DNA of 64,000 bases from JAPPHA01 sp965220985 (GTDB taxonomy: Bacteria > Pseudomonadota > Alphaproteobacteria > Rhodobacterales > Rhodobacteraceae). Positions 16,659 through 25,337 of the stretch are shown one piece after another (within the stretch, counting starts at the first letter, position 1; each line of letters begins with the position of its first letter). Both the position numbers and the translations under genes were made by a program. The stretch spans positions 2,790,001 to 2,854,000 of the forward strand of contig OZ244854.1 in assembly GCA_965220985.1 (NCBI GenBank), in the 5' to 3' direction. The notes beneath the pieces are model-generated. The model saw nothing but the letters and a program-made list of their open reading frames with translations. It was not told the DNA's origin and searched no databases.

Positions 16659-17477
16659 TCAGCGAGCCAAGCCTTGCGCCTCGAGCCGGGCCACGGTTTC
16701 CGGCAGCAGATGGAGGTTCGAGCGCACTTCGAGGATGAGGCGGGGCAGTGACTCGACTGCACCGAGTGCACGAAAAACCGGTGGCCAGTTGATGCGTCCG
16801 TCACCCGGGTGCCAGTGCCGATCTGCGTGGCCGTCCACGTCCTGCAAATGGACGTGCCCCAGGTGAGCTGCGGCGGCGAAAATGAAATCCACAACCGGCG
16901 GAGCGCCGTATTGGCTGTGCACCAGATCGGCATGACCCGTGTCGATCGAGGCCCTGAGATTCGGATGCGCGATCGCCTCGATTGCGTCCAGCGGGTCACG
17001 CGGGTCGCAGTCGTCGCAGTTCTCCAGCATCACGGTGCAGCCGGTCTCGGACGCGCGTAACAAAACTGGTGCCAAGCAGTCAGCCATCGCCGAAATCATG
17101 TTGGGCTTGATGTGTGGATAGCACCTGCGGTTCTGGACATGCCAGTGAGTGAAGGGGCTGTGGACGACCATGTGCGTGCCCCCAAGGGTCTCGCAGATCT
17201 CGAGTGCCTGGAGACAGCGTTTCTGAACCACCGCCCGCACTTCAGGATCGGCGCTTGAGACATCAAGGCCGACGAACGGACCGTGAATGCCGCGCAAGCC
17301 GGAATGCGGGGCAAGCGCCTTGCGCCAACTCTCGATCACGGGGGCTGCGTCACTGCCAAGCATTTCCCAGGACATGAAATCCTGCAATTCCAGCGTGCGG
17401 CCTTCCTCGCAGATCCATCCTGCAAGGGCATCGAAGTCCTTGCGTTTGAGTGCAACGCCGAGGAGCGGAAGCGTCAT
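16659..17477 (-). CDS. Sugar phosphate isomerase/epimerase family TIM-barrel protein
   Basis: 272 residues from ATG 17477 (AGGG 7 bases upstream; an in-frame TTG at 17483 is also possible). The xylose-isomerase-like barrel is suggested by the ordered metal-ligand strands: MVVHSPFTHWH, MLENCDD, SIDTGHADL, HVHLQDVDGHADRHWHPGDG and LILEVRS. Converts a keto sugar or inositol intermediate. Last gene of the minus-strand sugar ABC operon, so it probably acts on the imported sugar. Exact substrate unknown. Confidence 0.82.
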   Translation of the reverse strand: MTLPLLGVALKRKDFDALAGWICEEGRTLELQDFMSWEMLGSDAAPVIESWRKALAPHSGLRGIHGPFVGLDVSSADPEVRAVVQKRCLQALEICETLGGTHMVVHSPFTHWHVQNRRCYPHIKPNMISAMADCLAPVLLRASETGCTVMLENCDDCDPRDPLDAIEAIAHPNLRASIDTGHADLVHSQYGAPPVVDFIFAAAAHLGHVHLQDVDGHADRHWHPGDGRINWPPVFRALGAVESLPRLILEVRSNLHLLPETVARLEAQGLAR

Positions 17478-17486
17478 GATCAAGCC

Positions 17487-18305
17487 CTATTTGATGCCGA
17501 CGCGCATGAAACTCTGCACGAACTGGCGTTGGAACAGCAGGAACGCGAACAGCAGCGGCGCTGATGTCATCAGCGTTGCAGCGTTGATGACAGCCCACTC
17601 GGTGCCGCTGTCGGTGGTGGCAAAGATCGAAAGCCCCACCGTCAAGGGACGGGTCTCGACCGAATTCGTGATGATCAGCGGCCACAGGAAGTTGTTCCAG
17701 TGGTGGCTGACCGAAACCAGCGCGAAAGCCAGGATCGCCGGCTTCCCGAGCGGAACGTAGATCCGCCACAGGATCACGAGCAATGACGCGCCCTCGATTC
17801 GGGCTGCATCCTCGAGTTCCTGCGGCACGGTCATGAAAGTCTGACGCAGCAGGAAAATCGCAAATCCGCTTGCGAAATAGGGCAGGCCGATCGCAAGAAT
17901 CGTGTCCACGAGGCCCAGCGCGCGCATGGTGGCGTAGTTTCGCACGATCAATATGTCCGGCGTGACCAGCAACTGCATCAGGATCATCCAGAACAGGATG
18001 TTCTTGCCCGGAAACTCCATCCGGGCAAAGGCAAAGGCTGCAAGAGTCGACAGCACCAGTTGAACGAACAGGATCATCGTCACCAGAATGATCGTGTTCA
18101 GGAAATACCGGGCAAACGGAGCCTGCTCCCAGGCAAAGAAGAAATTCTCCAGTGTCAACGGAGCATCGAGCCGAAAGCTTGCCTCGTAGGCGCTCGGGTG
18201 AAAGGCCGACCACAGCGCATAGAGCAATGGCATGAGCCACAGAATCCCCAGAAGCGTGCCACCGGTGCGGAGCACGATCCGGTCGACAAGTGTCTGATTC
18301 ATCAT
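17487..18305 (-). CDS. Sugar ABC transporter permease, MalG/UgpE type
   Basis: 272 residues from ATG 18305, which overlaps the upstream permease stop as ATGA. About six membrane segments and the permease loop EDAARIEGASLLVILWRIYVPLGKPAILAFAL, characteristic of CUT1-family importers. Inner-membrane channel half; partner is the MalF/UgpA-type protein encoded immediately upstream. Confidence 0.92.
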   Translation of the reverse strand: MMNQTLVDRIVLRTGGTLLGILWLMPLLYALWSAFHPSAYEASFRLDAPLTLENFFFAWEQAPFARYFLNTIILVTMILFVQLVLSTLAAFAFARMEFPGKNILFWMILMQLLVTPDILIVRNYATMRALGLVDTILAIGLPYFASGFAIFLLRQTFMTVPQELEDAARIEGASLLVILWRIYVPLGKPAILAFALVSVSHHWNNFLWPLIITNSVETRPLTVGLSIFATTDSGTEWAVINAATLMTSAPLLFAFLLFQRQFVQSFMRVGIK

Positions 18306-19174
18306 TTGTAATGCACCCTGCGATCGAGCGCGAAAAACTGTCCGATCCCGAAGATCGAAAGGATCACGACCAGCAGGACGGTCAGCGCCGCCGCATATGC
18401 CGTGTCCCAGTATCGGAAACCGGTTTCGAATATGTAGTAGAGCAGCAGCATCGAGGCATTGTCGGGTCCGCCTTTCGTCATCACGAAGACATGGTCGATC
18501 ACGCGAAAGGCGTTGATGACCGCATTGACGCTCACGAAAAGGGTCGTCGGCATGATCAGCGGCAAGGTCACGCGCCAGAAAAAGCGAAAGCGGCTGCATC
18601 CCTCGATCGCCGCCGCCTCCTTGAGCGGTTGCGGTATGGTCTGCAGCGCCGCCATGAAGAAAATCATGAAGAACCCGGCCTCTTTCCACACGGTCACGAT
18701 GGCGACGGAATAAAGGGCGGTTTCGGGTTGACCGACGAAGTTTGACGCCCCGAGGCCGAACATGCTCCGGATCTGGTCGATCAGTCCAAAGCCCGGCGCA
18801 TAGAAGAACAGCCAGATGTTGGCGACCGCAATCATGGGCAGGATGGTTGGCGTGAAATACGCAAGCCGCATCATGCCAACGCCCGAAAAAGGTCGATGGA
18901 CGAGCAATGCCATCCCCAGCGCCAGCACCACCGATGTCGGTATGGTGAGCAAGGCATAGATGGCCGAGTTCACCATCATCTTGACGAAGATGGGGTCAGA
19001 AAGGAATCGCTCGTAATTTGCCGTGCCGACGAAGACCGACAAGCGGCGACCCTTCGGCGTGCTCCAGAAACTGTCGATCAGAGTCTGCACCGCCGGAATG
19101 TGAGTGAAGGCGATGAGAAGCAGAAACGCTGGCAGCAGCAGCAGCCACGCATGAATCCAGTTGCGGCGGATCAT
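18302..19174 (-). CDS. Sugar ABC transporter permease, MalF/UgpA type
   Basis: 290 residues from ATG 19174. Membrane protein with the CUT1 permease signature KEAAAIEGCSRFRFFWRVTLPLIMPTTLF. No clear Shine-Dalgarno precedes it; a GC hairpin lies 10-32 bases upstream, between it and the binding-protein gene. Forms the channel with the product of 17487-18305. Confidence 0.92.
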   Translation of the reverse strand: MIRRNWIHAWLLLLPAFLLLIAFTHIPAVQTLIDSFWSTPKGRRLSVFVGTANYERFLSDPIFVKMMVNSAIYALLTIPTSVVLALGMALLVHRPFSGVGMMRLAYFTPTILPMIAVANIWLFFYAPGFGLIDQIRSMFGLGASNFVGQPETALYSVAIVTVWKEAGFFMIFFMAALQTIPQPLKEAAAIEGCSRFRFFWRVTLPLIMPTTLFVSVNAVINAFRVIDHVFVMTKGGPDNASMLLLYYIFETGFRYWDTAYAAALTVLLVVILSIFGIGQFFALDRRVHYK

Positions 19175-19183
19175 TTTGATTGG

Positions 19184-19206
19184 GCCGGGCGCAAAACGCG
19201 CCCGGC
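19184..19206 (-). promoter_or_regulatory. Intergenic hairpin between binding-protein and permease genes
   Basis: Perfect 9-bp GC stem (GCCGGGCGC / GCGCCCGGC) with a 5-base loop, 22 bases after the binding-protein stop. There is no U-run, so it is better read as an mRNA-stabilising or partially terminating element that keeps binding-protein mRNA more abundant than permease mRNA, as in the malE-malF spacer. Confidence 0.6.
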
Positions 19207-19227
19207 TCCTTTGTCGCAATGTCAGAA

Positions 19228-20502
19228 TTACTTGTAGGGCGCGAGGATCGCCTCGGCCTCGGCTTGAGCGCCGTCCAGCGCATCTTTCGCAGTCTTCTGA
19301 CCGGTGATCGCCGCTTCCAGGGCCGAATTCAGGATCTGAGTGACCTTGGGACCCTCGTAGGTCGACAGTTCCGCGACCGCATACTGGAGCTGGTCACGCG
19401 CCACTGCAGCCTGCGGGAAACCCGCCACGTAATCCTTCATGGTCTGGCTTTCCCAGACATCGGGCCTGGGAGCGATGTAGCCAGTGGCCATGGACCACTT
19501 TGCCGCTTGTTCGGGTGCCGTGACCCACTTCACGTAGTCGGCGGCGGCCCGTAGTTCCTCGTCGGTGCTGCCCTTGATCAGGTAGAAGTTTCCACCACCC
19601 GTCGGCGCACCCGGTTGCTTCAGGCCCGGCAAGAAACCGACACCGAAATCGAAGCTCGCATTGTTGCGAACGTTCGTCAGGTTGCCCGTGGTGGTCCAGA
19701 TCATCGCGGCCTGGCCTTCGAAGAACGCCTTTGGGGTTCCGCCCCAGTCCAGGAGGCCTTGCTGCATCACGCCGTGAGTGTTCGGCAAAGCGACGAGCGC
19801 CTCAAGCGCTTCGATTGCTTCAGGGCTGTTGAAGTTGATGTTCACGCCCGAGCCGTCGCTCAGCAATCCGCCACTGCCTGCCACCATGCCGGTCCACAGC
19901 CACGACGGAAAACCCGACGTTGGGATGTAGATGCCGTACTGGGTGACATTGCCCGAATCGTTCTTGATAGTCAGTTTCTTGGCAAACTCGACCATTTCAT
20001 CCCAATTTTGGGGCGGGACATCCGGATCAAGTCCGGCGGCAGCGAACGCTTCCTTGTTCCAGTAGAGCACCGGGGTCGAACGCTGGAACGGGATTCCCCA
20101 CGTCTTTCCCTCGGCCTGGCTGTTTTGCATGAACGAAGGGTAGAAACCGCCGATCCACTCTTCCTGTTCCTGATCGGTGACGAAGTCGTCCCACGGAACG
20201 ATCAGGTCTTCGTCGAGGAATGTGAACATGTCCACGGACAGCGAGATCAGCAGCTGCGGAGCGTTGCCGCCCTTGGCAGCCGTGATGGCCTTGGTGGTCG
20301 TGTCCGCATACGACCCGGTGTAGATCGCCTCGATCGAGACATTCGGGTTGGCCGCGACGTAGGCTTCCGTCAATTCAGATACGGTCTGGGCGGCCTTTCC
20401 GCCGACCGCGACCGGGAAATAGAATTCCAGGTCGACCGCCACGGCGCTGGTGGCCATCACCGCGCTTGCGGCGGTGGCAATTGAAAATTGTCGCAAATTC
20501 AT
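19228..20502 (-). CDS. Extracellular solute-binding protein, family 1 (UgpB-like)
   Basis: 424 residues with a signal peptide (MNLRQFSIATAASAVMATSA, cleaved near AVAVD). The mature sequence follows the UgpB pattern: TQGIYIPTSG-like central segment, FFEGQAAMIWTTTGNL and GGGNFYLIKGSTDEEL. UgpB proper binds glycerol-3-phosphate or its diesters, but the family is broad; the sugar-isomerase gene at the operon's end argues for a sugar or polyol. AGGAGGAACAAAG precedes the ATG. Confidence 0.9.
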   Translation of the reverse strand: MNLRQFSIATAASAVMATSAVAVDLEFYFPVAVGGKAAQTVSELTEAYVAANPNVSIEAIYTGSYADTTTKAITAAKGGNAPQLLISLSVDMFTFLDEDLIVPWDDFVTDQEQEEWIGGFYPSFMQNSQAEGKTWGIPFQRSTPVLYWNKEAFAAAGLDPDVPPQNWDEMVEFAKKLTIKNDSGNVTQYGIYIPTSGFPSWLWTGMVAGSGGLLSDGSGVNINFNSPEAIEALEALVALPNTHGVMQQGLLDWGGTPKAFFEGQAAMIWTTTGNLTNVRNNASFDFGVGFLPGLKQPGAPTGGGNFYLIKGSTDEELRAAADYVKWVTAPEQAAKWSMATGYIAPRPDVWESQTMKDYVAGFPQAAVARDQLQYAVAELSTYEGPKVTQILNSALEAAITGQKTAKDALDGAQAEAEAILAPYK

Positions 20503-20516
20503 GACTTTGTTCCTCC

Positions 20517-21590
20517 TCAGAATGTTGCGGGACCTCCGACCGCATTGGATGCGGTCGAAGCGGTGGTTGACGGAACCCGCGTCAGATGTGGGCCGTCAAA
20601 GAGGTGAAAGGCATCAGCAGCCCAGTTCAGCCGCACGTTGCCTTTCGGGTGGGGGTCGGTTGCCGACTGGCGCAGAATCATCCGCTCGCCGTCGACTTCG
20701 AGGGCAACGATCAGATCGGCCCCCAGATATTCCGCCCCGACGACAGTTGCCGCGGCTCCGGAGTCGGAAATCACCAGACTCTCGGGTCGAATACCTGCCA
20801 GCGCGGTGTCCGCCAGACCGTCCATGGCAGCGCCGGCATTACGCAGTCGCGCGACCGGAACGAGGTTCATCGCGGGCGTTCCGATGAATCCTGCGACGAA
20901 AGCCGAAGCAGGGCGGACGTAGATCTCCGAGGGCGTTCCGACCTGTTCGATTCTGCCCTCGTTCATGACCACGATCTGGTCGGCCATGGTCATCGCCTCG
21001 ACCTGATCATGGGTGACGTAGATCACGGTTAGTCCAAGGCGCTGCTGCAACGCGCGCAGTTCAACCCGCATTTCGGCACGCAGCTTGGCGTCGAGATTCG
21101 ACAGCGGCTCGTCCATCAGGCAGATTGGTCGCTCGCTGATCACCGCCCGCGCCAGAGCCACGCGCTGCTGCTGTCCGCCCGACAGTTCGGCCGGTTTGCG
21201 CGCGACGAGCTTCGACAGCCCCATCATTTCGGTCACGCGATTCAACCGGGCCTCCTGTTCGGGGCGTGGTCTGCGGCGGACTGACAGGCCGAAGAGAATG
21301 TTGTCACGCACGTTCAGATGCGGAAACAGGGCGTAGGACTGGAAGACCATCGAGAGGTCCCGCGCCGAGGGCGGCAGTTCGGTGACTTCGCGCCCTGCAA
21401 TGTGCACCTCACCTTCGGTGGGCTGATCCAGACCGGCAACCAGTCGCAGCAGAGTCGACTTGCCGCAGCCTGATGGTCCGAGCAGCACGGAAAACGCGCC
21501 GTGCTCGAGGGTTATCGAGACGTCGGTCAGTGCCGATGTATCGCCAAAGCGGCGATGCACTTTGATCAGTTGTATGGTGCTGTCAGACAC
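20517..21590 (-). CDS. Sugar ABC transporter ATP-binding protein, UgpC/MalK type
   Basis: 357 residues from GTG 21590, chosen because AAAGGG lies 6 bases upstream; an ATG further upstream would add an unlikely Arg/Ser-rich tail. Walker A GPSGCGKST, signature LSGGQQQR, Walker B ICLMDEPLSNLDAKLR, switch VTHDQVEAM, then a C-terminal TOBE-like domain starting near FIGTPAMNLV. First gene of the five-gene minus-strand operon: ATPase, binding protein, two permeases, isomerase. Confidence 0.93.
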   Translation of the reverse strand: MSDSTIQLIKVHRRFGDTSALTDVSITLEHGAFSVLLGPSGCGKSTLLRLVAGLDQPTEGEVHIAGREVTELPPSARDLSMVFQSYALFPHLNVRDNILFGLSVRRRPRPEQEARLNRVTEMMGLSKLVARKPAELSGGQQQRVALARAVISERPICLMDEPLSNLDAKLRAEMRVELRALQQRLGLTVIYVTHDQVEAMTMADQIVVMNEGRIEQVGTPSEIYVRPASAFVAGFIGTPAMNLVPVARLRNAGAAMDGLADTALAGIRPESLVISDSGAAATVVGAEYLGADLIVALEVDGERMILRQSATDPHPKGNVRLNWAADAFHLFDGPHLTRVPSTTASTASNAVGGPATF

Positions 21591-21862
21591 GGCTGCCCTT
21601 TCTTGCCGCCGCGTCGATATCGGGCTTTCATTACGGCTATGTGACATTCTGCACGCTATCATCCGTTATGGTTACGTCGCAAGGATGTATTGACAGCGCA
21701 TGCAAAGATCAAATCGCATGCGGGGCACCGTTGCCCTTTCGATGTCGGGGTTCGCGCGGGACGGGCCGAAATTGGTCAGTCAAACCCAATCTCGACAGTG
21801 CCGATACATCCGGTGGCTCGGCACGCAGGAATCGGGACAGAGTGGGGGCCATGCGGCCGCGA

Positions 21863-21899
21863 GGCAATCGTTTACAGAAGCCCTGTAATCGATTACAAA
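21863..21899 (+). promoter_or_regulatory. Promoter with two LacI-type operators 21 bp apart
   Basis: TGTAATCGATTACA (21884-21897) is a perfect 14-bp palindrome with the central CG typical of LacI-family operators. A second copy, GGCAATCGTTTACA (21863-21876), matches at 11 of 14 positions; centres are 21 bp apart, two helical turns. TTTACA (21871-21876) and TACAAA (21894-21899) form a -35/-10 pair with a 17-base spacer, so each operator covers one promoter element. The LacI-family gene at 26361-27389 in the same operon is the obvious ligand. Confidence 0.82.
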
Positions 21900-21930
21900 T
21901 TTGGTAGTCGCAACATCAAGGGAGGAAATG

Positions 21931-23241
21931 ATGCGGTATGCGAGTCTAGCCGGAGCATTGGCTCTGGCACCAACAATCTTGGCATCGTCTGCGTTTGCGC
22001 AGACCGAAGTCGTCGTGTGGGTCGGGGGAGAACCGGGTCAGACCACCGTCTATGAAGAGATTGCCAACCAGTTCAACGCGGAAAACCCGGACGTGAAACT
22101 GACCGTGGTGACGAACACTTCCGATATCTTCAACCCGGCGCTGATTCCTGCGCTGTCGGCGGGAGAAGGGCCTGACGTGTTCACCTTCGGCACCGGACCG
22201 GGACAGCCGGCTGCGCTGATTTCAGGAGGCCTCGTCGCCGATCTGACCGACGCCTACTACGACAATGGTTGGGCAGACATGATTCCCGAAGGGATCATCG
22301 TTCAGACCTCGAGCGACGGAAAGCTCTGGTCCTACGGCAACGAGGTCGAAACCACAGGCATGTTCTACAACAAGGCGATTTTTGCCGAGCATGGCCTCGC
22401 GGTTCCAACGACATGGGCCGAGATGGAAGCCGTTGTGGACGCCCTGATGGCAGCGGGCTACGAGACCCCGATCGGTCTTGGTGGCGCCGACAAGTGGCCG
22501 GTTTCGCACTGGCAGTCGATGATGTTCGGACGCTACGCCGGACCGGAGGGGGTCGAAAACGTCCTGTTCGGTGATGGCGCATGGACCGATGCCCCGTTCG
22601 TGCAGGCTTCGGCCAAGCTTCAGGAGATGGCACAGGCGGGGTGGTTCGGACCGACACCCGTTGCCGTCGGCTACGGCGAGGCGATGGATGCCTTCTGGGC
22701 AGGTGAAATCCCGATGACCTTCACGGGGCCATGGGTCGTTGGCGGTGGCATCGACGCGGCCGGTGACCGGATTTCCGACTACAGCGTTTTTGCCGTGCCT
22801 CCCTTCGAGGACGGTCAGAAGATCCACCCGACCAACTCCATCGGCAGCGGTTGGTACATCCGGGCCAACTCCGACCACAAGGACATCGCCATTGCCTACA
22901 TCAACCGCATGTTCCTGAACCTCGACGGCCGGGTGACCCTGCTCAACAGCGGCGTGGTGCCCGTGGGCCCGCTCGATGCGGCGCTGGCCAAGGCCGACAT
23001 GCCACAGCTATCGGTCGACATCTGGAAGACTTCGGACGACCATGCGGCCAACGGCTCGGTTCCGGCATTCCTGGACACCATCACCCCGGGCAGCCTGACC
23101 ACCGTCTCCTATGACGGTCTCCAGGGAATCCTGCTCGGCGTGATGACTCCCGAGGAGTTCACTGCCGAGATGCAGGACGCTTGGGCGGAATCGAAAGCGG
23201 CGGGCGAGATCATGCTGCCTGGCGGCATCGATCAGCGTTGA
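21931..23241 (+). CDS. Extracellular solute-binding protein, family 1 (sugar ABC importer)
   Basis: 436 residues from the second ATG of ATGATG, 5 bases after GGGAGG. Signal peptide MRYASLAGALALAPTILASS with cleavage after AFAQ. The mature part has the family 1 layout: EEIANQFNAENPDVKLTVV, then a middle domain with FWAGEIPMTFTGPWVVGG. Abundant periplasmic binder for the operon's sugar. Expression is probably released when the LacI-type repressor leaves the two operators upstream. A hairpin follows the stop. Confidence 0.92.
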   Translation: MRYASLAGALALAPTILASSAFAQTEVVVWVGGEPGQTTVYEEIANQFNAENPDVKLTVVTNTSDIFNPALIPALSAGEGPDVFTFGTGPGQPAALISGGLVADLTDAYYDNGWADMIPEGIIVQTSSDGKLWSYGNEVETTGMFYNKAIFAEHGLAVPTTWAEMEAVVDALMAAGYETPIGLGGADKWPVSHWQSMMFGRYAGPEGVENVLFGDGAWTDAPFVQASAKLQEMAQAGWFGPTPVAVGYGEAMDAFWAGEIPMTFTGPWVVGGGIDAAGDRISDYSVFAVPPFEDGQKIHPTNSIGSGWYIRANSDHKDIAIAYINRMFLNLDGRVTLLNSGVVPVGPLDAALAKADMPQLSVDIWKTSDDHAANGSVPAFLDTITPGSLTTVSYDGLQGILLGVMTPEEFTAEMQDAWAESKAAGEIMLPGGIDQR

Positions 23242-23260
23242 CCGATTTGACATAGCATTG

Positions 23261-23296
23261 TCCCGCTCTCGCGTGGCTCACGCGTCGGGGGCGGGA
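23261..23296 (+). promoter_or_regulatory. Intergenic hairpin after binding-protein gene
   Basis: Outer stem TCCCGC/GCGGGA and inner stem CGCGTG/CACGCG around a GCT loop, separated by an internal loop; no U-run follows. It sits 20 bases after the binding-protein stop and 58 bases before the permease start, the same arrangement as the hairpin at 19184-19206 in the neighbouring operon. Likely sets the ratio of binding protein to permease. Confidence 0.6.
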
Positions 23297-23354
23297 TCAA
23301 GCCACACAACCACGTTTTCGATCCCGCCAGTGCGCTGACGAGGAGTGTGTCCCC

Positions 23355-24242
23355 TTGATCCTCGATCCTGACTCCAAGCTGGCCCAGAGGCTCAATCCGA
23401 TCCTCTTTCTTCTGCCAGCCATGGCAATCTATCTCGTGTTCGCGCTCTACCCGACGTTCTCGGTGGTGGAGTACTCTTTCACCGACTGGGACGGCATCAA
23501 TCCGAAACGGGAATACATCGGGCTGGCCAACTACGAACGGCTGTTTTCGGACAAGATATTCTGGGAAGCGTTCCGGAACACCTTTGTCTGGTCCGGAGTC
23601 ATCATCGTCATCAATGTCGGCATCGGCCTCGTCATCGCGGCGATGCTGGCCCGGGTCTGGAAGGCGCGACTGATCATCCAGACCGCCATCGTGCTGCCGG
23701 TGGTGATCTCGCCGATGGCCGTGGCGACGATCTGGCGCTGGATGTACCAGCCCAAGGGGGTGGTCAATCAGGTGCTTGAGGCGATTGGGCTCGGGATGTT
23801 GAAAACACCATGGCTGGGCAGTCCAGATGCAGTTCTCTATGCACTGGCGTTTGCGCATTCATGGTCCACGATCGGCCTCAGCGTCATCATATTCCTGGCC
23901 GGTCTTCAAGGCGTGGACGAAGACCTCTACGAGGCGGCTCGTGTGGATGGCGCTACTCCGATACAGTCGTTCCGCTTTGTCACCCTGCCGGCGCTCAGGC
24001 CTGTCACTGCGGTCGTCTTCATCCTGACGCTCACCCAGTCGTTCAAGGTCTTCGACATTGTCTGGGCCACGACCCAGGGCGGACCGATCCGCTTCAGCGA
24101 GATTCTGTCCACCTACATGTACAAGCGTGGGGCGCTCGAAAACGACTACGGTTACGGGGCCTCTATCGGCGTGGCCCTGCTGGTGATCGTGAGCCTCGCG
24201 ACCGCAATCTACATGCGCATCCAGACGCGGGAGGAGCGGTAG
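23355..24242 (+). CDS. Sugar ABC transporter permease, MalF/UgpA type
   Basis: 295 residues from TTG 23355 (GAGGAG about 9 bases upstream; no better in-frame start). Membrane protein with the signature YEAARVDGATPIQSFRFVTLPALRPVTAVVF. One base separates it from the second permease. Functions with the family 1 binding protein upstream. Confidence 0.92.
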   Translation: MILDPDSKLAQRLNPILFLLPAMAIYLVFALYPTFSVVEYSFTDWDGINPKREYIGLANYERLFSDKIFWEAFRNTFVWSGVIIVINVGIGLVIAAMLARVWKARLIIQTAIVLPVVISPMAVATIWRWMYQPKGVVNQVLEAIGLGMLKTPWLGSPDAVLYALAFAHSWSTIGLSVIIFLAGLQGVDEDLYEAARVDGATPIQSFRFVTLPALRPVTAVVFILTLTQSFKVFDIVWATTQGGPIRFSEILSTYMYKRGALENDYGYGASIGVALLVIVSLATAIYMRIQTREER

Positions 24243-24243
24243 C

Positions 24244-25056
24244 ATGGTCGCGCGCTACGGGCTGATTTTCGTTCTCGGCGTGATCGCGATTCTGATGGTC
24301 TCGCCGCTGATCCTGACCGTTTTTGCGTCGTTGAAACCGACGACCGAAATGGTCAATCCGCCTTGGTATCCTCCGGTCGAATTTACGTTCGAGCACTATG
24401 TCCGGGTCTGGACCGAGGGAAAGTTCAACCGGTATTTCCTCAACACGCTGATCATCTCGACCGTGGATGCAATCGTGATGATCTTGGTTGCCAGCCTCGC
24501 GGCTTACGCAATGGTGTTCATGAAGTTTCGCGGCAAGGCGCTGGTGCAGATCCTGTTCCTGGTCGGGCTGATGATCCCGGTCACCGCGATCATCCTGCCG
24601 CTCTATTCCATCGTTCGCGCCTTCGATCTGGTCAACACCCATCTCGGCGTGATCCTCGCCGACCTGGCTCTGGCACTGTCGGTCTTCGTTTTCCTGTTCT
24701 CGTCCTACTTCCTCGGCGTTCCAAAGGCGCTTCACGAAGCGGCACGAATCGACGGCGCGACCGAGTTCCAGATCTACCGCCGGGTCGTCATGCCGATTGC
24801 GACACCTGCCGTGGTGACCACGGCGCTTCTGGAGTTCCTGTGGAGCTGGAATGATCTTCTGCTCAGGTTGTTGCTGTTGCCTAGGGACGAGATGCGGACC
24901 CTGTCAGTTGGCCTGTTGAACTTCCAGGGGCTGATGACGCGTGACGTGACCGGACAATCGGCCGGAACCATCATCATGGCGCTGCCCGTCGTGCTCCTGT
25001 TCCTCGTGTTCCAGCGGCATTTCGTGCGTGGAATGACCCAGGGCGCAGTGAAGTAG
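24244..25056 (+). CDS. Sugar ABC transporter permease, MalG/UgpE type
   Basis: 270 residues. Six predicted hydrophobic segments and the loop HEAARIDGATEFQIYRRVVMPIATPAVVTTAL. Completes the CUT1 membrane channel with the 23355-24242 product. Followed closely by a small open frame and then the ATPase gene. Confidence 0.92.
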   Translation: MVARYGLIFVLGVIAILMVSPLILTVFASLKPTTEMVNPPWYPPVEFTFEHYVRVWTEGKFNRYFLNTLIISTVDAIVMILVASLAAYAMVFMKFRGKALVQILFLVGLMIPVTAIILPLYSIVRAFDLVNTHLGVILADLALALSVFVFLFSSYFLGVPKALHEAARIDGATEFQIYRRVVMPIATPAVVTTALLEFLWSWNDLLLRLLLLPRDEMRTLSVGLLNFQGLMTRDVTGQSAGTIIMALPVVLLFLVFQRHFVRGMTQGAVK

Positions 25057-25067
25057 GAGGGGCTGTC

Positions 25068-25325
25068 ATGACAAAAACACGCAGACCCAAGCTGCTGGTC
25101 GATCGAAATTTCCAGCGGTTCTTGGAGCCGTTCAGCACGGCGACCTGTTCCAAATCGGCTTCGCTCTTCGATGTCGATGGCTGTCTGAACCTGGCGACGG
25201 ACCGACAGGCGTTCGTTGAAGAACAGCCCGACGCCGACATCGCCGTCGCGGCCGATCTGCACCTGAAACCGGCAACCGTTGCAACGCGCCGCGAGACTGT
25301 CCTTGCGCCGACGGCAACCGGGTAG
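25068..25325 (+). CDS. Small hypothetical protein inside the sugar ABC operon
   Basis: 85 residues with a strong Shine-Dalgarno (TAGGAGGGG) 6 bases before the ATG, 11 bases after the permease stop and 12 before the ATPase gene. Its third codon positions are GC-rich like its neighbours. No membrane span, signal peptide or recognised domain; two cysteines. Could be a real accessory protein or the leftover 5' end of a degraded gene. The opposite strand is also open here, so coding status is moderate. Confidence 0.5.
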   Translation: MTKTRRPKLLVDRNFQRFLEPFSTATCSKSASLFDVDGCLNLATDRQAFVEEQPDADIAVAADLHLKPATVATRRETVLAPTATG

Positions 25326-25337
25326 GGAGAGACTGAC

